Shown here in pieces: positions 33,806 to 41,727 of a DNA stretch of 43,664 nt (position 1 is the stretch's first letter; every line of letters begins with the position of its first letter). The notes beneath the pieces are model-generated. The model was not told the DNA's origin. It ran no database searches and saw only the letters and a program-made list of their open reading frames with translations. A program made the position numbers and the translations under genes. This stretch comes from an uncultured Eubacteriales bacterium (GTDB lineage: Bacteria > Bacillota > Clostridia > Lachnospirales > Lachnospiraceae): contig URMF01000027.1 of NCBI GenBank assembly GCA_900548855.1, positions 1 through 43,664 of the forward strand, in the 5' to 3' direction.

Positions 33806-34738
33806 TTATGAATGGACTGTGTAAACTGATTGAAATACTTTTACATCCTCAATCACCCTTGCAATATCTTCATTGATTCCTACCGCCCTGTCTCCAAAAC
33901 TTTCCGGCACCACCGCTTCCTTAAGATTCATCCGGACCAGCCTCCAATTCTGGTTTTCCCTCATCATCTTCTCAAATGGAAAACGAATGATTGTTGGGGT
34001 GTTAAATCCCTCTCCTAATTCCAGCAACACCACATTTTTCTTACTATATTTCTTTAAAAATGCTGCATACCGTTCCGCTGCCTCATGCCAGTGTTCATCC
34101 TCCACAAAATACTGGTCACAGCGTAAGTGTATCGCCATACTTCCACCACACACCGGGCACTTTGGAACCATGTAAGCCGGTATCAGGCAGTCCCTTCTTG
34201 CCTGGTTCATCTGCTTAAACATATCCACTGCATCATATGTTATATCGTGGCATCCCCGCTGACACTGGATTTCCCCGTAGTCGCCCTGAGTGGCAAAAAT
34301 AGCCTCATCCTCAAATCCAGCTTTCCAAAACTGGTGGTCGACATTAGTGGTAAGAACAAAATGCGGCTTCTCCTTTACCATTTCATAAAGCTTCCGATAA
34401 AGCGGAAGTGCATCCGGTTCAATCCTGTTTAGAAAAGCATGCTTAGACCAGTAACCCCATTTTGCTTCCTCTGTGGGAAATGGATAAAACCCGGCACTGT
34501 ACATGTCTCTCATATATTCGGAACCATATTTCTCTATAAATTCGCTAAAATTGTCCGTAAACCGATTCCCACCATATTCTAATCCTGTTGCTGTGGAAAG
34601 TCCTGCACCTGCCCCAATCAGTACTGCATCTGCATTTTTAATCATTTCTGCGGCTCTTTCTATCTGTCTCTCATAAGGAATATGTTGGAAAATATAATCT
34701 TTAGCCGGCATACCACTTAAAAAATTTGAAAAATTCAT
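33806..34738 (-). CDS. SirTM-type sirtuin (protein ADP-ribosyltransferase)
   Basis: A 310-residue Sir2-family protein. NAD motif GAGAGLSTATG (42-52); TTNVDHQFW (130-138); zinc cysteines C159, C163, C194 and C197. The usual catalytic His is replaced by Q151 (ATQGDYG), as in the class M sirtuins (SirTM) that mono-ADP-ribosylate GcvH-L instead of deacetylating. Known SirTM operons also carry a macrodomain hydrolase, and the macrodomain gene here overlaps directly (TAATG). GcvH-L and LplA2, the usual partners, are not in this window, so the target may differ. Confidence 0.9.
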   Translation of the reverse strand: MNFSNFLSGMPAKDYIFQHIPYERQIERAAEMIKNADAVLIGAGAGLSTATGLEYGGNRFTDNFSEFIEKYGSEYMRDMYSAGFYPFPTEEAKWGYWSKHAFLNRIEPDALPLYRKLYEMVKEKPHFVLTTNVDHQFWKAGFEDEAIFATQGDYGEIQCQRGCHDITYDAVDMFKQMNQARRDCLIPAYMVPKCPVCGGSMAIHLRCDQYFVEDEHWHEAAERYAAFLKKYSKKNVVLLELGEGFNTPTIIRFPFEKMMRENQNWRLVRMNLKEAVVPESFGDRAVGINEDIARVIEDVKVFQSVYTVHS

Positions 34739-35577
34739 TATACCAAATCCTCATAACACTTTCTGTCTAAATCTTTAAACACATTAAAAATCACCCTGTC
34801 AAACTGTTCTCCATATTCCTCAAGAAATGCTGTAACCTCTGCCACTGCAATCCTTGCTGCCTCATCATTCGGGAAGTGAAATTCCCCAGTGGAAATACAG
34901 CAGAACGCCACACTGCGGATGCCGTTTTCCACACAGCATTTTAATACACTCCGGTAACAGTTCCTTAAATCCTCCCTTAAGGAATCTGTCAGCTGATATC
35001 CGACAACCGGACCTACTGTATGAATGACATACTGTGCCGGAAGATTATAACCCTTTGTAAGCTCTGCCTGCCCGACAGGTTCCTCAAAGGACTGCCCATA
35101 CCGGATACGCTTCCGGTTCATCAAATGGTTACATTCCTCCCTGAGCTCTATACCTGCCGCACTATGGATTGCATTATCGATGCATCTGTGGCATGGAACG
35201 AAACAGCCCAGCAGTTGCGAGTTAGCAGCATTTACAATTGCCCCGGTCTGAAGCCTTGTAATATCACCCTGCCAGATGGAGATTTTGTCTGCAAAAGGAT
35301 GCTTACTCCCATACTGCTCTCCAATAGTCTTAATATCCTCCCATGTCACAATGCCCTTTTCTTCTGTCTCTTTTTTTAGAAATACATCCTGTACACTTAG
35401 AACATCCTCTGACATCCTTTTCGGCATACGGATATTCATAAGAGAGCGCAATGCCATGCGCTTATTCTCATAAGCATCCCGAACCTCCAAATCCCTGTAC
35501 TGTACAGAGTCCTCTTTGAATTTTCGGAGCAGATAATCCAGTCTGTCCTCCTGCGTTTTCAAATTATCCACCATCAT
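34738..35577 (-). CDS. Zinc-type macrodomain ADP-ribosylhydrolase
   Basis: A 279-residue protein. The macrodomain spans about 95-275: QGDITRLQTGAIVNAANSQLLG with N116-A-A-N119, GYNLPAQYVIHTVGPVVG, and SVAFCCISTGEFHFP. A cysteine/histidine insert FVPCHRCIDNAIH (C129, H130, C132) is the hallmark of zinc-dependent macrodomains encoded next to SirTM sirtuins. These remove ADP-ribose from proteins. The N-terminal 95 residues are helical and charged, a regular feature of this subgroup. Start M1 (35577) or M2 (35574), with GGCAGGGA upstream. Overlap with the sirtuin gene as TAATG indicates coupling. Likely cytoplasmic. Confidence 0.93.
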   Translation of the reverse strand: MMVDNLKTQEDRLDYLLRKFKEDSVQYRDLEVRDAYENKRMALRSLMNIRMPKRMSEDVLSVQDVFLKKETEEKGIVTWEDIKTIGEQYGSKHPFADKISIWQGDITRLQTGAIVNAANSQLLGCFVPCHRCIDNAIHSAAGIELREECNHLMNRKRIRYGQSFEEPVGQAELTKGYNLPAQYVIHTVGPVVGYQLTDSLREDLRNCYRSVLKCCVENGIRSVAFCCISTGEFHFPNDEAARIAVAEVTAFLEEYGEQFDRVIFNVFKDLDRKCYEDLV

Positions 35578-35659
35578 TCCCTGCCTTTCTGTATTACGCC
35601 CTCTATCTGTTTTTCCTAAATCATATCACATATTTCTTATAATATCACAAATCAACCAA

Positions 35660-36289
35660 TTATTTTCTCACAACACTGATTCTTTCCTGAATGTGTTTTC
35701 CCTTTGTAATCTCATCCACCATTGCAATTGCGTAATCCGCATAACTGATGATGCTTTCACCCTTATCATTTAGCGTAAGCTCTTCACCTGCAAGAATATA
35801 TCCCCCGGTTCTCTCACCCTCTGCCTGGAAGTCACCGGCAGGACTTATAAATGTCCATTTCACATCATTTCTTAAGCGAAGCTCCTCCAACGCCTTTCCC
35901 TGGGCTGCTGCCAACGGCTTAAATACATCCGGAAAATCTGGACCGTCCATAACCTGTGCCGTATGCTCTGGGTTCACATAGAGACTTCCGGCTCCGCCTA
36001 CGACTAAAAGTCTTGTTTCCTTACCAGAAAGAATATCGCACAGATGCTTTAAAGAAGTACTATGCTGTGGAAGTATCTCTTCTGCCCACGCACCAAATGC
36101 ATCTACCACCACATCAAAGGACTCTAAATCTGCTGTAGTCAAATCAAACAAATCCTTCTGAATGACATTCTTTGCGGCTGTCTGGTTTTCTCCTCTGACA
36201 ACTGCGGTCACATCCAGTCCTCTCTCAACCGCCTCTTTAACAATTAACTTACCTGCTTTTCCGTTTGCACATACAACTGCTATTTTCAT
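35660..36289 (-). CDS. NAD(P)-binding protein of the YwnB/NmrA-like SDR group
   Basis: I choose the ATG at 36289 (209 residues) after a strong AAGGAGG. It starts with MKIAVVCANGKAGKLIVKEA, a Rossmann motif close to GxxGxxG in which alanine stands at the first Gly position. It continues with DVVVDAFGAWAEEI, LLVVGGAGSL and WTFISPAGDF, typical of YwnB/NmrA-like atypical short-chain dehydrogenases. Substrate unknown; relatives sense or reduce electrophiles. Its promoter carries two 21-base palindromes, one over the -35 box. The Rrf2 gene at 39123 carries a nearly identical one, and in Bacillus the ywnA (Rrf2) and ywnB genes are neighbours, so regulation by that Rrf2 protein is likely. Confidence 0.88.
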   Translation of the reverse strand: MKIAVVCANGKAGKLIVKEAVERGLDVTAVVRGENQTAAKNVIQKDLFDLTTADLESFDVVVDAFGAWAEEILPQHSTSLKHLCDILSGKETRLLVVGGAGSLYVNPEHTAQVMDGPDFPDVFKPLAAAQGKALEELRLRNDVKWTFISPAGDFQAEGERTGGYILAGEELTLNDKGESIISYADYAIAMVDEITKGKHIQERISVVRK

Positions 36290-36312
36290 AGTCGCATCCT
36301 CCTTATATTTTA

Positions 36313-36376
36313 TTGTAACTTTCTTCGTTACAACCAAATACTACCACAGTCCAGTTGTAATGTCAATAGTTACAAC
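36313..36376 (-). promoter_or_regulatory. YwnB-like gene promoter with two Rrf2-type operators
   Basis: Minus-strand promoter TTGACA (36361-36366), 17-base spacer, TAGTAT (36338-36343). Operator 1: TTGTAAC-N7-GTTACAA (36313-36333), perfect. Operator 2: TTGTAAT-N7-GTTACAA (36355-36375), covering the -35 box. A near-identical copy of operator 2 lies at 39621-39641. Confidence 0.8.
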
Positions 36377-36448
36377 AAGATTTTTTTTAAATTAAAGATA
36401 CCTGTATAAAGACACCTTGCAGCATTCCAATATTCCTGCATATATCAA

Positions 36449-36495
36449 AAAACGGCTGTATGAAAGTCATACAAAAACTCTCACACAGCCGTTTT
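36449..36495 (-). terminator. Terminator downstream of the PH/GRAM-like gene
   Basis: Arms AAAACGGCTGT (36449-36459) and ACAGCCGTTTT (36485-36495), extended by partial pairing of the inner sequence. On the minus strand the last arm runs into TTTTTTG, 40 bases after the stop of the 127-residue gene at 36536. The plus-strand run is weaker. Confidence 0.75.
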
Positions 36496-36535
36496 ATATT
36501 TATACCTTATACGCTTTGCTGTACATTAACTTTAT

Positions 36536-36919
36536 TTAAGAACAGGAAACACCAGATTTTTCAGAAAGCAGGCCAATCCATTTATCCCTCTTGGAAACAC
36601 AGCATTTGTATGTTTCGACTTTGTTCTTTTCCGGATTGAATGCCTCAATCTTGATTCCCATCGGGAAAAATCCATTCGCCAAGCATTTGCTGATGGAACG
36701 GATATCAGAATACTTTATGCTGAAATTGCAGGTTGGAATAAGACTTCTACAGCTAAAAATAAACCGTTCTTTCGTAAATACAAAATCACCCTGCTCCCAG
36801 CTCATCATGCTGCGGCTATTTCCCATAACAGCATCTTCTACCTCGTCATTCGCTTCCATCAAATTCAGGTTCACCAATGCTTCTTCCCATTTTTGCTTTT
36901 CTTTTTCTTTCAGTGCCAT
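36536..36919 (-). CDS. Small PH/GRAM-like domain protein
   Basis: A 127-residue cytoplasmic-looking protein with AAAAGGAG before the ATG. After a charged helix (KEKEKQKWEEALVNL) the rest is beta-rich: GDFVFTKERFIFSCRS, STKYSDIRSI-like NFSIKYSDIRSIS and FFPMGIKIEAFNPEKN, which is the strand pattern of bacterial PH/GRAM-like domains. This match is by pattern only. It follows the histidine kinase gene on the same strand with a 126-base gap and ends at a terminator. Confidence 0.75.
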   Translation of the reverse strand: MALKEKEKQKWEEALVNLNLMEANDEVEDAVMGNSRSMMSWEQGDFVFTKERFIFSCRSLIPTCNFSIKYSDIRSISKCLANGFFPMGIKIEAFNPEKNKVETYKCCVSKRDKWIGLLSEKSGVSCS

Positions 36920-37045
36920 TTTTATTCTCCTTTTATATTGATTTATGTATAAAACACCTGCTTTTTTATTTTAACACTTCATTAAAAAAATCCCAGCAAA
37001 TTCCCCGATATACAGTTTTTTTCCTCGAAATACTCACATATGCTC

Positions 37046-38350
37046 CTAGCTATCAAGCAGGTTGTTAAGCAGAATATCACAGATAAATCGATTCCGGTTG
37101 TTTTTATAAATAATACTTCCGCCGTATTTTTCCACACATTGCATGACATTTAAGGTTCCTATTCCCGTATTTTCCTCTCCCGGATGCACTGGTCGTCCAT
37201 CCACCAGGCAAACCTCTTTCTCTATCGTATTTTCAATACGGATAACAAGCATATCATATTGGCTCTTTACCTCTAGCCGTATACTTCTTTCCCCTGTGCA
37301 ATTCCTGCATGCTTCCATGGCATTCTCCAATAAATTGCCAAATAATGTGGTAACATCCATCGGTTCCATAAATCCAAGCTCCACTCCTGCCAGATTTACC
37401 TGAAAGGAAATCCCCTGTTTTTCCATATTGCGTTTCTGCTCTGCTAAAAGGATATCAAACATAGGATTATCTGAATATCTGACCGGAATCAGAGGTCTTA
37501 AAATTCCGTCTATCTCTTTGGTATAGGCAAGCGCTTCTTCCATCTGGTTGGATTGATATAATCCTTCAATGGAACGGATATGCTTGCTGACATCATGAAG
37601 AATCGATATGGATTGCTCATATTTTTCCTTTTGCATTTTATAATATTCAAATTGCAATCTTTCCTGCTGCTTCATCAAGGTTAACTGCGTATCAAGATTT
37701 TCTTTCTCGTCGGATATCTGCATATAATAAAAGGCATACAAAGTGGTCAACAACAGACATCCAAAGCTCACACACAACACAATATAATCCGTTATCTGGT
37801 TATGTCCCATGGTAATTACAATCATATTTACAATACTATACACCATCATCAACAGATAAAGTAAATACTCTCTTGTATGCTTTTGCCAATTTTTTTTCCA
37901 GAACCTCCGCATTATTATATAATATAAAAAAAGCAATACCATCTTAGAGAATAGAACTACTATGATTCCTCTTAAAATCTCATCCTCCACGAAGATATTA
38001 CTGTATTTGAAAATTACATCCAAAAGGAAACCACCTATTCCCTCAAGCACAGCCAGAAAAATATAGAAAAGCTCCGTTTCCAGAATTCTTCCCCAGCCCT
38101 TTAGGCGGCCCCCTGAATATAACAGGCCGCTTAATACGCCACAACACAGAAAGAACGCTGTCATATTCCAAAAAGGACTCTGCTCCTGATTAACCAGCGC
38201 TGTAACCAAAACAGCTGCCACAAATGCTCCTGAATAAATCCATTTTCTATCATAAATACGTTGATATCTATCCTCCAAAAACTGCATGGTCAGGCCTATG
38301 CCGACCGCATCTGAAAATAAACAGCTGCACAGATAAACAAATTGTTCCAT
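37046..38350 (-). CDS. GHKL-type sensor histidine kinase
   Basis: I choose the ATG at 38350 (434 residues), with AAGGAG 7 bases upstream; the longer frame runs into the response regulator gene. The N-terminal half holds about six membrane helices (residues 1-208). The coiled linker leads to the H-box LHDVSKHI (H252), the N-box LFGNLLENAMEAC (339-350) and the G-box ENTGIGTLN (393-401), typical of AgrC/ComD-like kinases that sense peptides or other signals through a membrane domain. It starts 1 base after the stop of its partner LytTR regulator. No AgrB/AgrD-type genes are nearby. Confidence 0.93.
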   Translation of the reverse strand: MEQFVYLCSCLFSDAVGIGLTMQFLEDRYQRIYDRKWIYSGAFVAAVLVTALVNQEQSPFWNMTAFFLCCGVLSGLLYSGGRLKGWGRILETELFYIFLAVLEGIGGFLLDVIFKYSNIFVEDEILRGIIVVLFSKMVLLFLYYIIMRRFWKKNWQKHTREYLLYLLMMVYSIVNMIVITMGHNQITDYIVLCVSFGCLLLTTLYAFYYMQISDEKENLDTQLTLMKQQERLQFEYYKMQKEKYEQSISILHDVSKHIRSIEGLYQSNQMEEALAYTKEIDGILRPLIPVRYSDNPMFDILLAEQKRNMEKQGISFQVNLAGVELGFMEPMDVTTLFGNLLENAMEACRNCTGERSIRLEVKSQYDMLVIRIENTIEKEVCLVDGRPVHPGEENTGIGTLNVMQCVEKYGGSIIYKNNRNRFICDILLNNLLDS

Positions 38351-38351
38351 A

Positions 38352-39101
38352 TTATTCTCCTTTGTGCACACATTCATTGAGGCATTTTTTAAACGAAACC
38401 GACCGTTTTTGCGAAAGTGCCACCGTCTCCCCATTTTTAATATAAACCTTATAATCTTTGATTTTTGCAACCTTCCTTAAATTTACCAAAATACCCCTGC
38501 AGCTGATTGCAAAATCAAAGGAGTTCAGACGGTCTTCTAAATGCTTCATTGTATCCGAATATTCATAGCTTCCATGCTCTGTCACAATTTTTATTTTCTT
38601 CCGGGATTTTAGGACTTCAAAATAATAAATGGCATTCACAGGAATCTGTACGATTGGTTTTTCCGTCCAAATGCCATTCTCCATAAAAAAAACCTTATGA
38701 AATTCCAGACAAAGCTCTTCCTTCCTGCTCTGTTTCAAAAACTCGTCAATCTGTTCATGCACAATTTCTTCCGCCAGCGGCTTTTCTAAAAACGCAAATG
38801 CATGTACGGTATTGACAGCCTCCCGGCAATAGTTTCCAAAGTTTGTCTGATAGATAATTTTAACATATGGATTTTTGCTATAAATCTGTCTGCCGGTTTC
38901 AATACCGTTCTTCCCTTCCATAGCAATATCCATAAAAATTAAGGAAAAATCAATATTCGACGCCAGCAAAGCCTCTCCATTGAGAAAATATCTAAGCTGA
39001 TAATCTATTCCATAACCGTCCAAAATCGCCTGCAATGTGTCTGTAAGCCATTTCTGGTCTGTAAGGTCATCTTCACATATAGCAATTTGAAGATTTTTCA
39101 T
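38352..39101 (-). CDS. LytTR family response regulator
   Basis: A 249-residue AgrA/LytR-like regulator. Receiver domain 1-125: acidic pair D11-D12, phosphorylation site D58 (FMDIAMEG), T86 and K107. The LytTR DNA-binding domain follows at about 140-245 (YYFEVLKSRKKIKIVTEHGSYEYSDTMKHLEDRL, FAISCRGILVNLRKVAKI). LytTR domains bind repeats spaced by about one turn. Partner of the kinase at 37046-38350; the two share a regulatory unit downstream of a YwnA-like Rrf2 gene. Confidence 0.94.
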   Translation of the reverse strand: MKNLQIAICEDDLTDQKWLTDTLQAILDGYGIDYQLRYFLNGEALLASNIDFSLIFMDIAMEGKNGIETGRQIYSKNPYVKIIYQTNFGNYCREAVNTVHAFAFLEKPLAEEIVHEQIDEFLKQSRKEELCLEFHKVFFMENGIWTEKPIVQIPVNAIYYFEVLKSRKKIKIVTEHGSYEYSDTMKHLEDRLNSFDFAISCRGILVNLRKVAKIKDYKVYIKNGETVALSQKRSVSFKKCLNECVHKGE

Positions 39102-39122
39102 CCTCTGGTTTCCTCCCCCTCT

Positions 39123-39560
39123 TTATTGCTGGCTGATATACACTGCCACATCCCTTTTGACATCCTCTAACGTGATGGATGCCAGCTCCCGTTCCATTGC
39201 ATCCTGCACCCGTTTAAGCTTATCATCTAATATCAAATGGATATTTCTGCCCACTGGACAATCGACATTGGGATTTTCATGAAAATGAAACAGCGTGTCA
39301 TTCTCCACACATTCTACCGCTTTATATATATCAAGAAATGTAATCTCCTTTAATGGCTTTGCGATGGATGCACCGCCGCTGCCCCTTGCTACATTTACTA
39401 ATCCCGCTGCTTTTAGCTGTTGCAATAGTTTCCGGATAATAACCGGGTTCACGTTCACACTGGAAGCAAGAAACTCACTGGTAATCTTATAATCCTTCTC
39501 AAAGGTATCAATACAGGTGAAAACGTGAACCGCAATTGTAAATCTGCTTGAAATCTGCAT
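39123..39560 (-). CDS. YwnA-like Rrf2 family transcriptional regulator
   Basis: I choose the ATG at 39560 (145 residues); GTGGGG lies 9 bases upstream. The N-terminus is a winged helix (MQISSRFTIAVHVFTCIDTF, INxxIIRKLLQQLKAAGLV-like NPVIIRKLLQQLKAAGLV, ARGSGGASIAKPL). Two cysteines, C84 (VECVEND) and C101 (NPNVDCPVGRNI), lie in the region where YwnA-type members carry redox-reactive cysteines. The LFHFHENPNxxCPVGRNI pattern is typical of that subgroup. Its own promoter carries an operator nearly identical to one at the YwnB-like gene 3 kb away, so self- and cross-regulation are likely. Confidence 0.92.
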   Translation of the reverse strand: MQISSRFTIAVHVFTCIDTFEKDYKITSEFLASSVNVNPVIIRKLLQQLKAAGLVNVARGSGGASIAKPLKEITFLDIYKAVECVENDTLFHFHENPNVDCPVGRNIHLILDDKLKRVQDAMERELASITLEDVKRDVAVYISQQ

Positions 39561-39603
39561 ATATTTGTACCCCACTTAACTTCTATTTGCTGTTTTTTAG
39601 TAT

Positions 39604-39641
39604 ATTCTACTCTGCGGATGATGTAATGTCAATAGTTACAA
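39604..39641 (-). promoter_or_regulatory. Rrf2 gene promoter and operator
   Basis: Minus-strand TTGACA (39627-39632), 17-base spacer, TAGAAT (39604-39609). The operator ATGTAAT-N7-GTTACAA (39621-39641) covers the -35 box. Twenty consecutive bases (39622-39641) equal 36356-36375 of the YwnB-like promoter, including the -35 box in the same place. Confidence 0.8.
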
Positions 39642-39723
39642 TGCATCCGTCTTCCATACCAGAATTGTCAAAAACATCGTATATATAGTCACCTGTTGTA
39701 ACCTATATTTTTGTTCTTGGCAT

Positions 39724-40272
39724 TTATAATTCTTTTACCAGTGTCTGCAACAGCATGATATGATACTCTTCATCCTTGATAATCCGTGCCAATACTGCAT
39801 TGACATGGCTGTCATTTATCATTTTCATATGCATCCTGTACTGGTTGATTGCCGCTTTTTCCGACTCAATATCCGCAAACAGCATCCTTTTGGCATGCTC
39901 TGGAATGTTTAGATATTCTGGTGTCCACAGCTTCATTCTTCCATCCTTTTGCTTTACTGCAAAACCAATCTTACCACCCAAAAGGAAAATCAATTCCCCT
40001 AATTTCTGCAAATGAATCATTTCCGCCATGGCAATTCCTAAAATGGTTTTTGCCAGAGGACATTTTTCACAAGCTAAACGGTTTTCGTTGTTAATGTACT
40101 GTGTGATGGCAGACATTTCCGATACAGAACCACAGTAATCCATATTCAGCAGACTCGCATACGCCTGGTTTTTCCCACTTACCCGAATAGGTGGATAAGG
40201 TAAATCCATCATAATCGGCTTTACATCCATAAAATTACAGGTATTGACCAGGGCATTTTCCTTTTCTTCCAT
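39724..40272 (-). CDS. Ferritin-like diiron domain protein
   Basis: A 182-residue protein with a four-helix layout of ferritin-like folds. Candidate metal ligands: E52, E84-x2-H87 (AEMIHLQ), E136 or E138 (ADIESEKAAINQY) and E168-x2-H171 (DEEYHIMLL). A Cys pair CEKCP lies between helices. Relatives include manganese catalase/CotJC-like and rubrerythrin-like proteins with oxidative-stress or iron roles. It is near the Rrf2 regulator, which fits redox control, but no shared operator was found at its own promoter. Confidence 0.8.
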   Translation of the reverse strand: MEEKENALVNTCNFMDVKPIMMDLPYPPIRVSGKNQAYASLLNMDYCGSVSEMSAITQYINNENRLACEKCPLAKTILGIAMAEMIHLQKLGELIFLLGGKIGFAVKQKDGRMKLWTPEYLNIPEHAKRMLFADIESEKAAINQYRMHMKMINDSHVNAVLARIIKDEEYHIMLLQTLVKEL

Positions 40273-40446
40273 TATAAAATCTTCTCCTAATACATCCTTA
40301 TAAGATACTATATTGGAATTTTAAAATATTGTGCATTTTCTCATATGCCCGGTAACAAAAATAACCATCAGAATCCACCCAACGGCAGATTCCAATGATT
40401 ATTTTATTCCTTACAATACAGCACTTTACAGCTGCGTTATAATCTG

Positions 40447-40815
40447 TTACTCACACTTATCACTCTCTGCACAACCGCAATCAATGGATGCTTCCCCAAC
40501 CTCTGCTCTTGCGCCAAAGACAACGGGAACTTCAACGCGCAGCTTCTGGCTGATGGTAAACTTGCATACATCTCCAGGCTTTCCCGGACATTTGTCACAA
40601 TCAGATGATACAATAGCCTTGCCCAGACATTTTGTTTTAGCATTGCCGGCTTCCCCAAACGGTTTAATGGTAACAGGAATGCAGACATTGACATCCTGAT
40701 ATCCTACCGCAGAACAGCCTGCTTTGTCTTTGTCCATACACGTTACCTTACCTGTTTCGTCATAACCTGCTCTGTCTACCTCTTCATACAGCAGGCTTTC
40801 CATTTCTTCACCCAT
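40447..40815 (-). CDS. Cysteine-rich protein, spore- or envelope-like
   Basis: A 122-residue protein with AGGAG before the ATG. It holds about ten cysteines (VTCMD, AGCSAV, VNVCIPV, KTKCLGK, DCDKCP, DVCKF, DCGCAE, DKCE). The core KPGDVCKFTISQKLRVEVPVVFGARA resembles the KL-RVEVPVxF strand seen in DUF3794/SipL-type spore coat or exosporium proteins. Family not certain. No signal peptide; cysteine-rich small proteins in Clostridia are often spore-associated. Confidence 0.7.
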   Translation of the reverse strand: MGEEMESLLYEEVDRAGYDETGKVTCMDKDKAGCSAVGYQDVNVCIPVTIKPFGEAGNAKTKCLGKAIVSSDCDKCPGKPGDVCKFTISQKLRVEVPVVFGARAEVGEASIDCGCAESDKCE

Positions 40816-41181
40816 AATAATCTCCTTTCTAATTCAAACTTTACTTCATATAGATTATAAAAATGATATGGTATTTTTCTGTTTGTCATAGATTATGCAA
40901 ATTTATTCCACGTTTTAGATTCGTATTTCTTTTCATTTCATCACTCTAAAATATTATATGAGGTTTGATTGGAAATGGTGAACTCCCGGCAATAAGTTCT
41001 TGAAGTCGGAAATCAGCCCGGAAAACCGGATATTTCCACGTTCCTGGAATTGTGGTATGATAAAAAAGTCAAAATATTGTTACTAAAACAGCATTATGGG
41101 CAGCAGGAAAGGCTATGACAAATAGCGCATTTAATATCTTCTTTAGAAAGTTATGAACCGGAAACTACAGAGAGGCAGCTT
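40816..41181. other. Intergenic region with bulged hairpin
   Basis: This 366-base gap contains a bulged inverted repeat around 41008-41037 (GGAAAT/ATTTCC arms with inner CCGG/CCGG). From 41119 an in-frame stretch without start reads toward the lipoprotein relic (LISSLESYEPETTERQL) but is preceded by a stop. No supported gene, and no riboswitch class I can name. Confidence 0.45.
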
Positions 41182-41565
41182 ATGAGAAAAATAAATATAT
41201 CCTTTAAAATTTATTATTATATTTTAATACTTTCCGTTTTGACTTTGACAGGGTGTGCAAAAGAAAGCAATCGCTTGGTCAATCATCCGTCTTCGGAAAT
41301 ACAGATGTCAGAAGAGAGGAACCCAATGGAAGCCGCAGCCATAGAACAAACAACGCAGGCAGAAAACACGGCAGACGAAATTCAGGAAGAAGCTGTTGAA
41401 CCAATAACAGCAGAAGTGGATTGGTCAAATTATTTTGAACAAATAAATGGTGCTGCTGTCAGAGCCAAACGAATCCAATGTTTTAATTTATGGAAAAACA
41501 GGGATGTGTCCAGTACGAAGGCAAGGGAAATAGCTGTGGAAATCGTTTCTGATTATTTGAATTGA
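41182..41565 (+). pseudogene. Internally deleted class D beta-lactamase-like lipoprotein relic
   Basis: The frame encodes 127 residues: a lipoprotein signal (LTLTGC lipobox) and a linker, then VDWSNYFEQINGAAV, which matches the start of class D beta-lactamase/BlaR1 sensor domains. The expected SxxK region is absent. In the +1 frame, bases 41463-41506 read EPNESNVLIYGKTGM, matching the KTG box region of the same domain, and the last codons in the original frame (SSTKAREIAVEIVSDYLN) resemble its final helix. So about 150 residues have been deleted between INGAAV and the KTG box, and the frame is broken. The product may be a short lipoprotein but cannot be an enzyme. A good GAGAGG site precedes the ATG. 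Confidence 0.75.
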
Positions 41566-41619
41566 GATTTCATACCCGTTATAGGCATATTCCTTTTCTG
41601 GTCCCGTTGTCATTACTGT

Positions 41620-41727
41620 TTATTCATTTAAATTAATAATTTCTTCGATGTCACAACCTCCATAAAATACACGAACCACTGTGACAGTTCCTATCTCGTC
41701 ATCGCACCAACAACTAATATTATTTAC
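41620..41727 (-). pseudogene. Coding-like fragment without start
   Basis: On the minus strand, overlapping the end of the LysR gene in another frame, a run ends at 41620 that reads like protein (CDDEIGTVTVVRVFYGG, then CDIEEIINLNE). It has no ATG, GTG or TTG start and no ribosome binding site. Probably the end of a decayed gene whose 5' part was replaced by the LysR gene; I cannot name the family. Confidence 0.35.

Noticed and set aside
37046..39101. agr-type quorum sensing locus
   Set aside because: The kinase and regulator types fit, but no AgrB-like protease or AgrD-like precursor peptide frame is found nearby.
40437..40694. Second minus-strand frame over the cysteine-rich gene
   Set aside because: It is an alternative frame over the supported 122-residue gene, with no ribosome binding site.
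41008..41037. Bulged hairpin in the 40816-41181 gap as a known riboswitch
   Set aside because: The structure is short and matches no class I know; left as an intergenic note.
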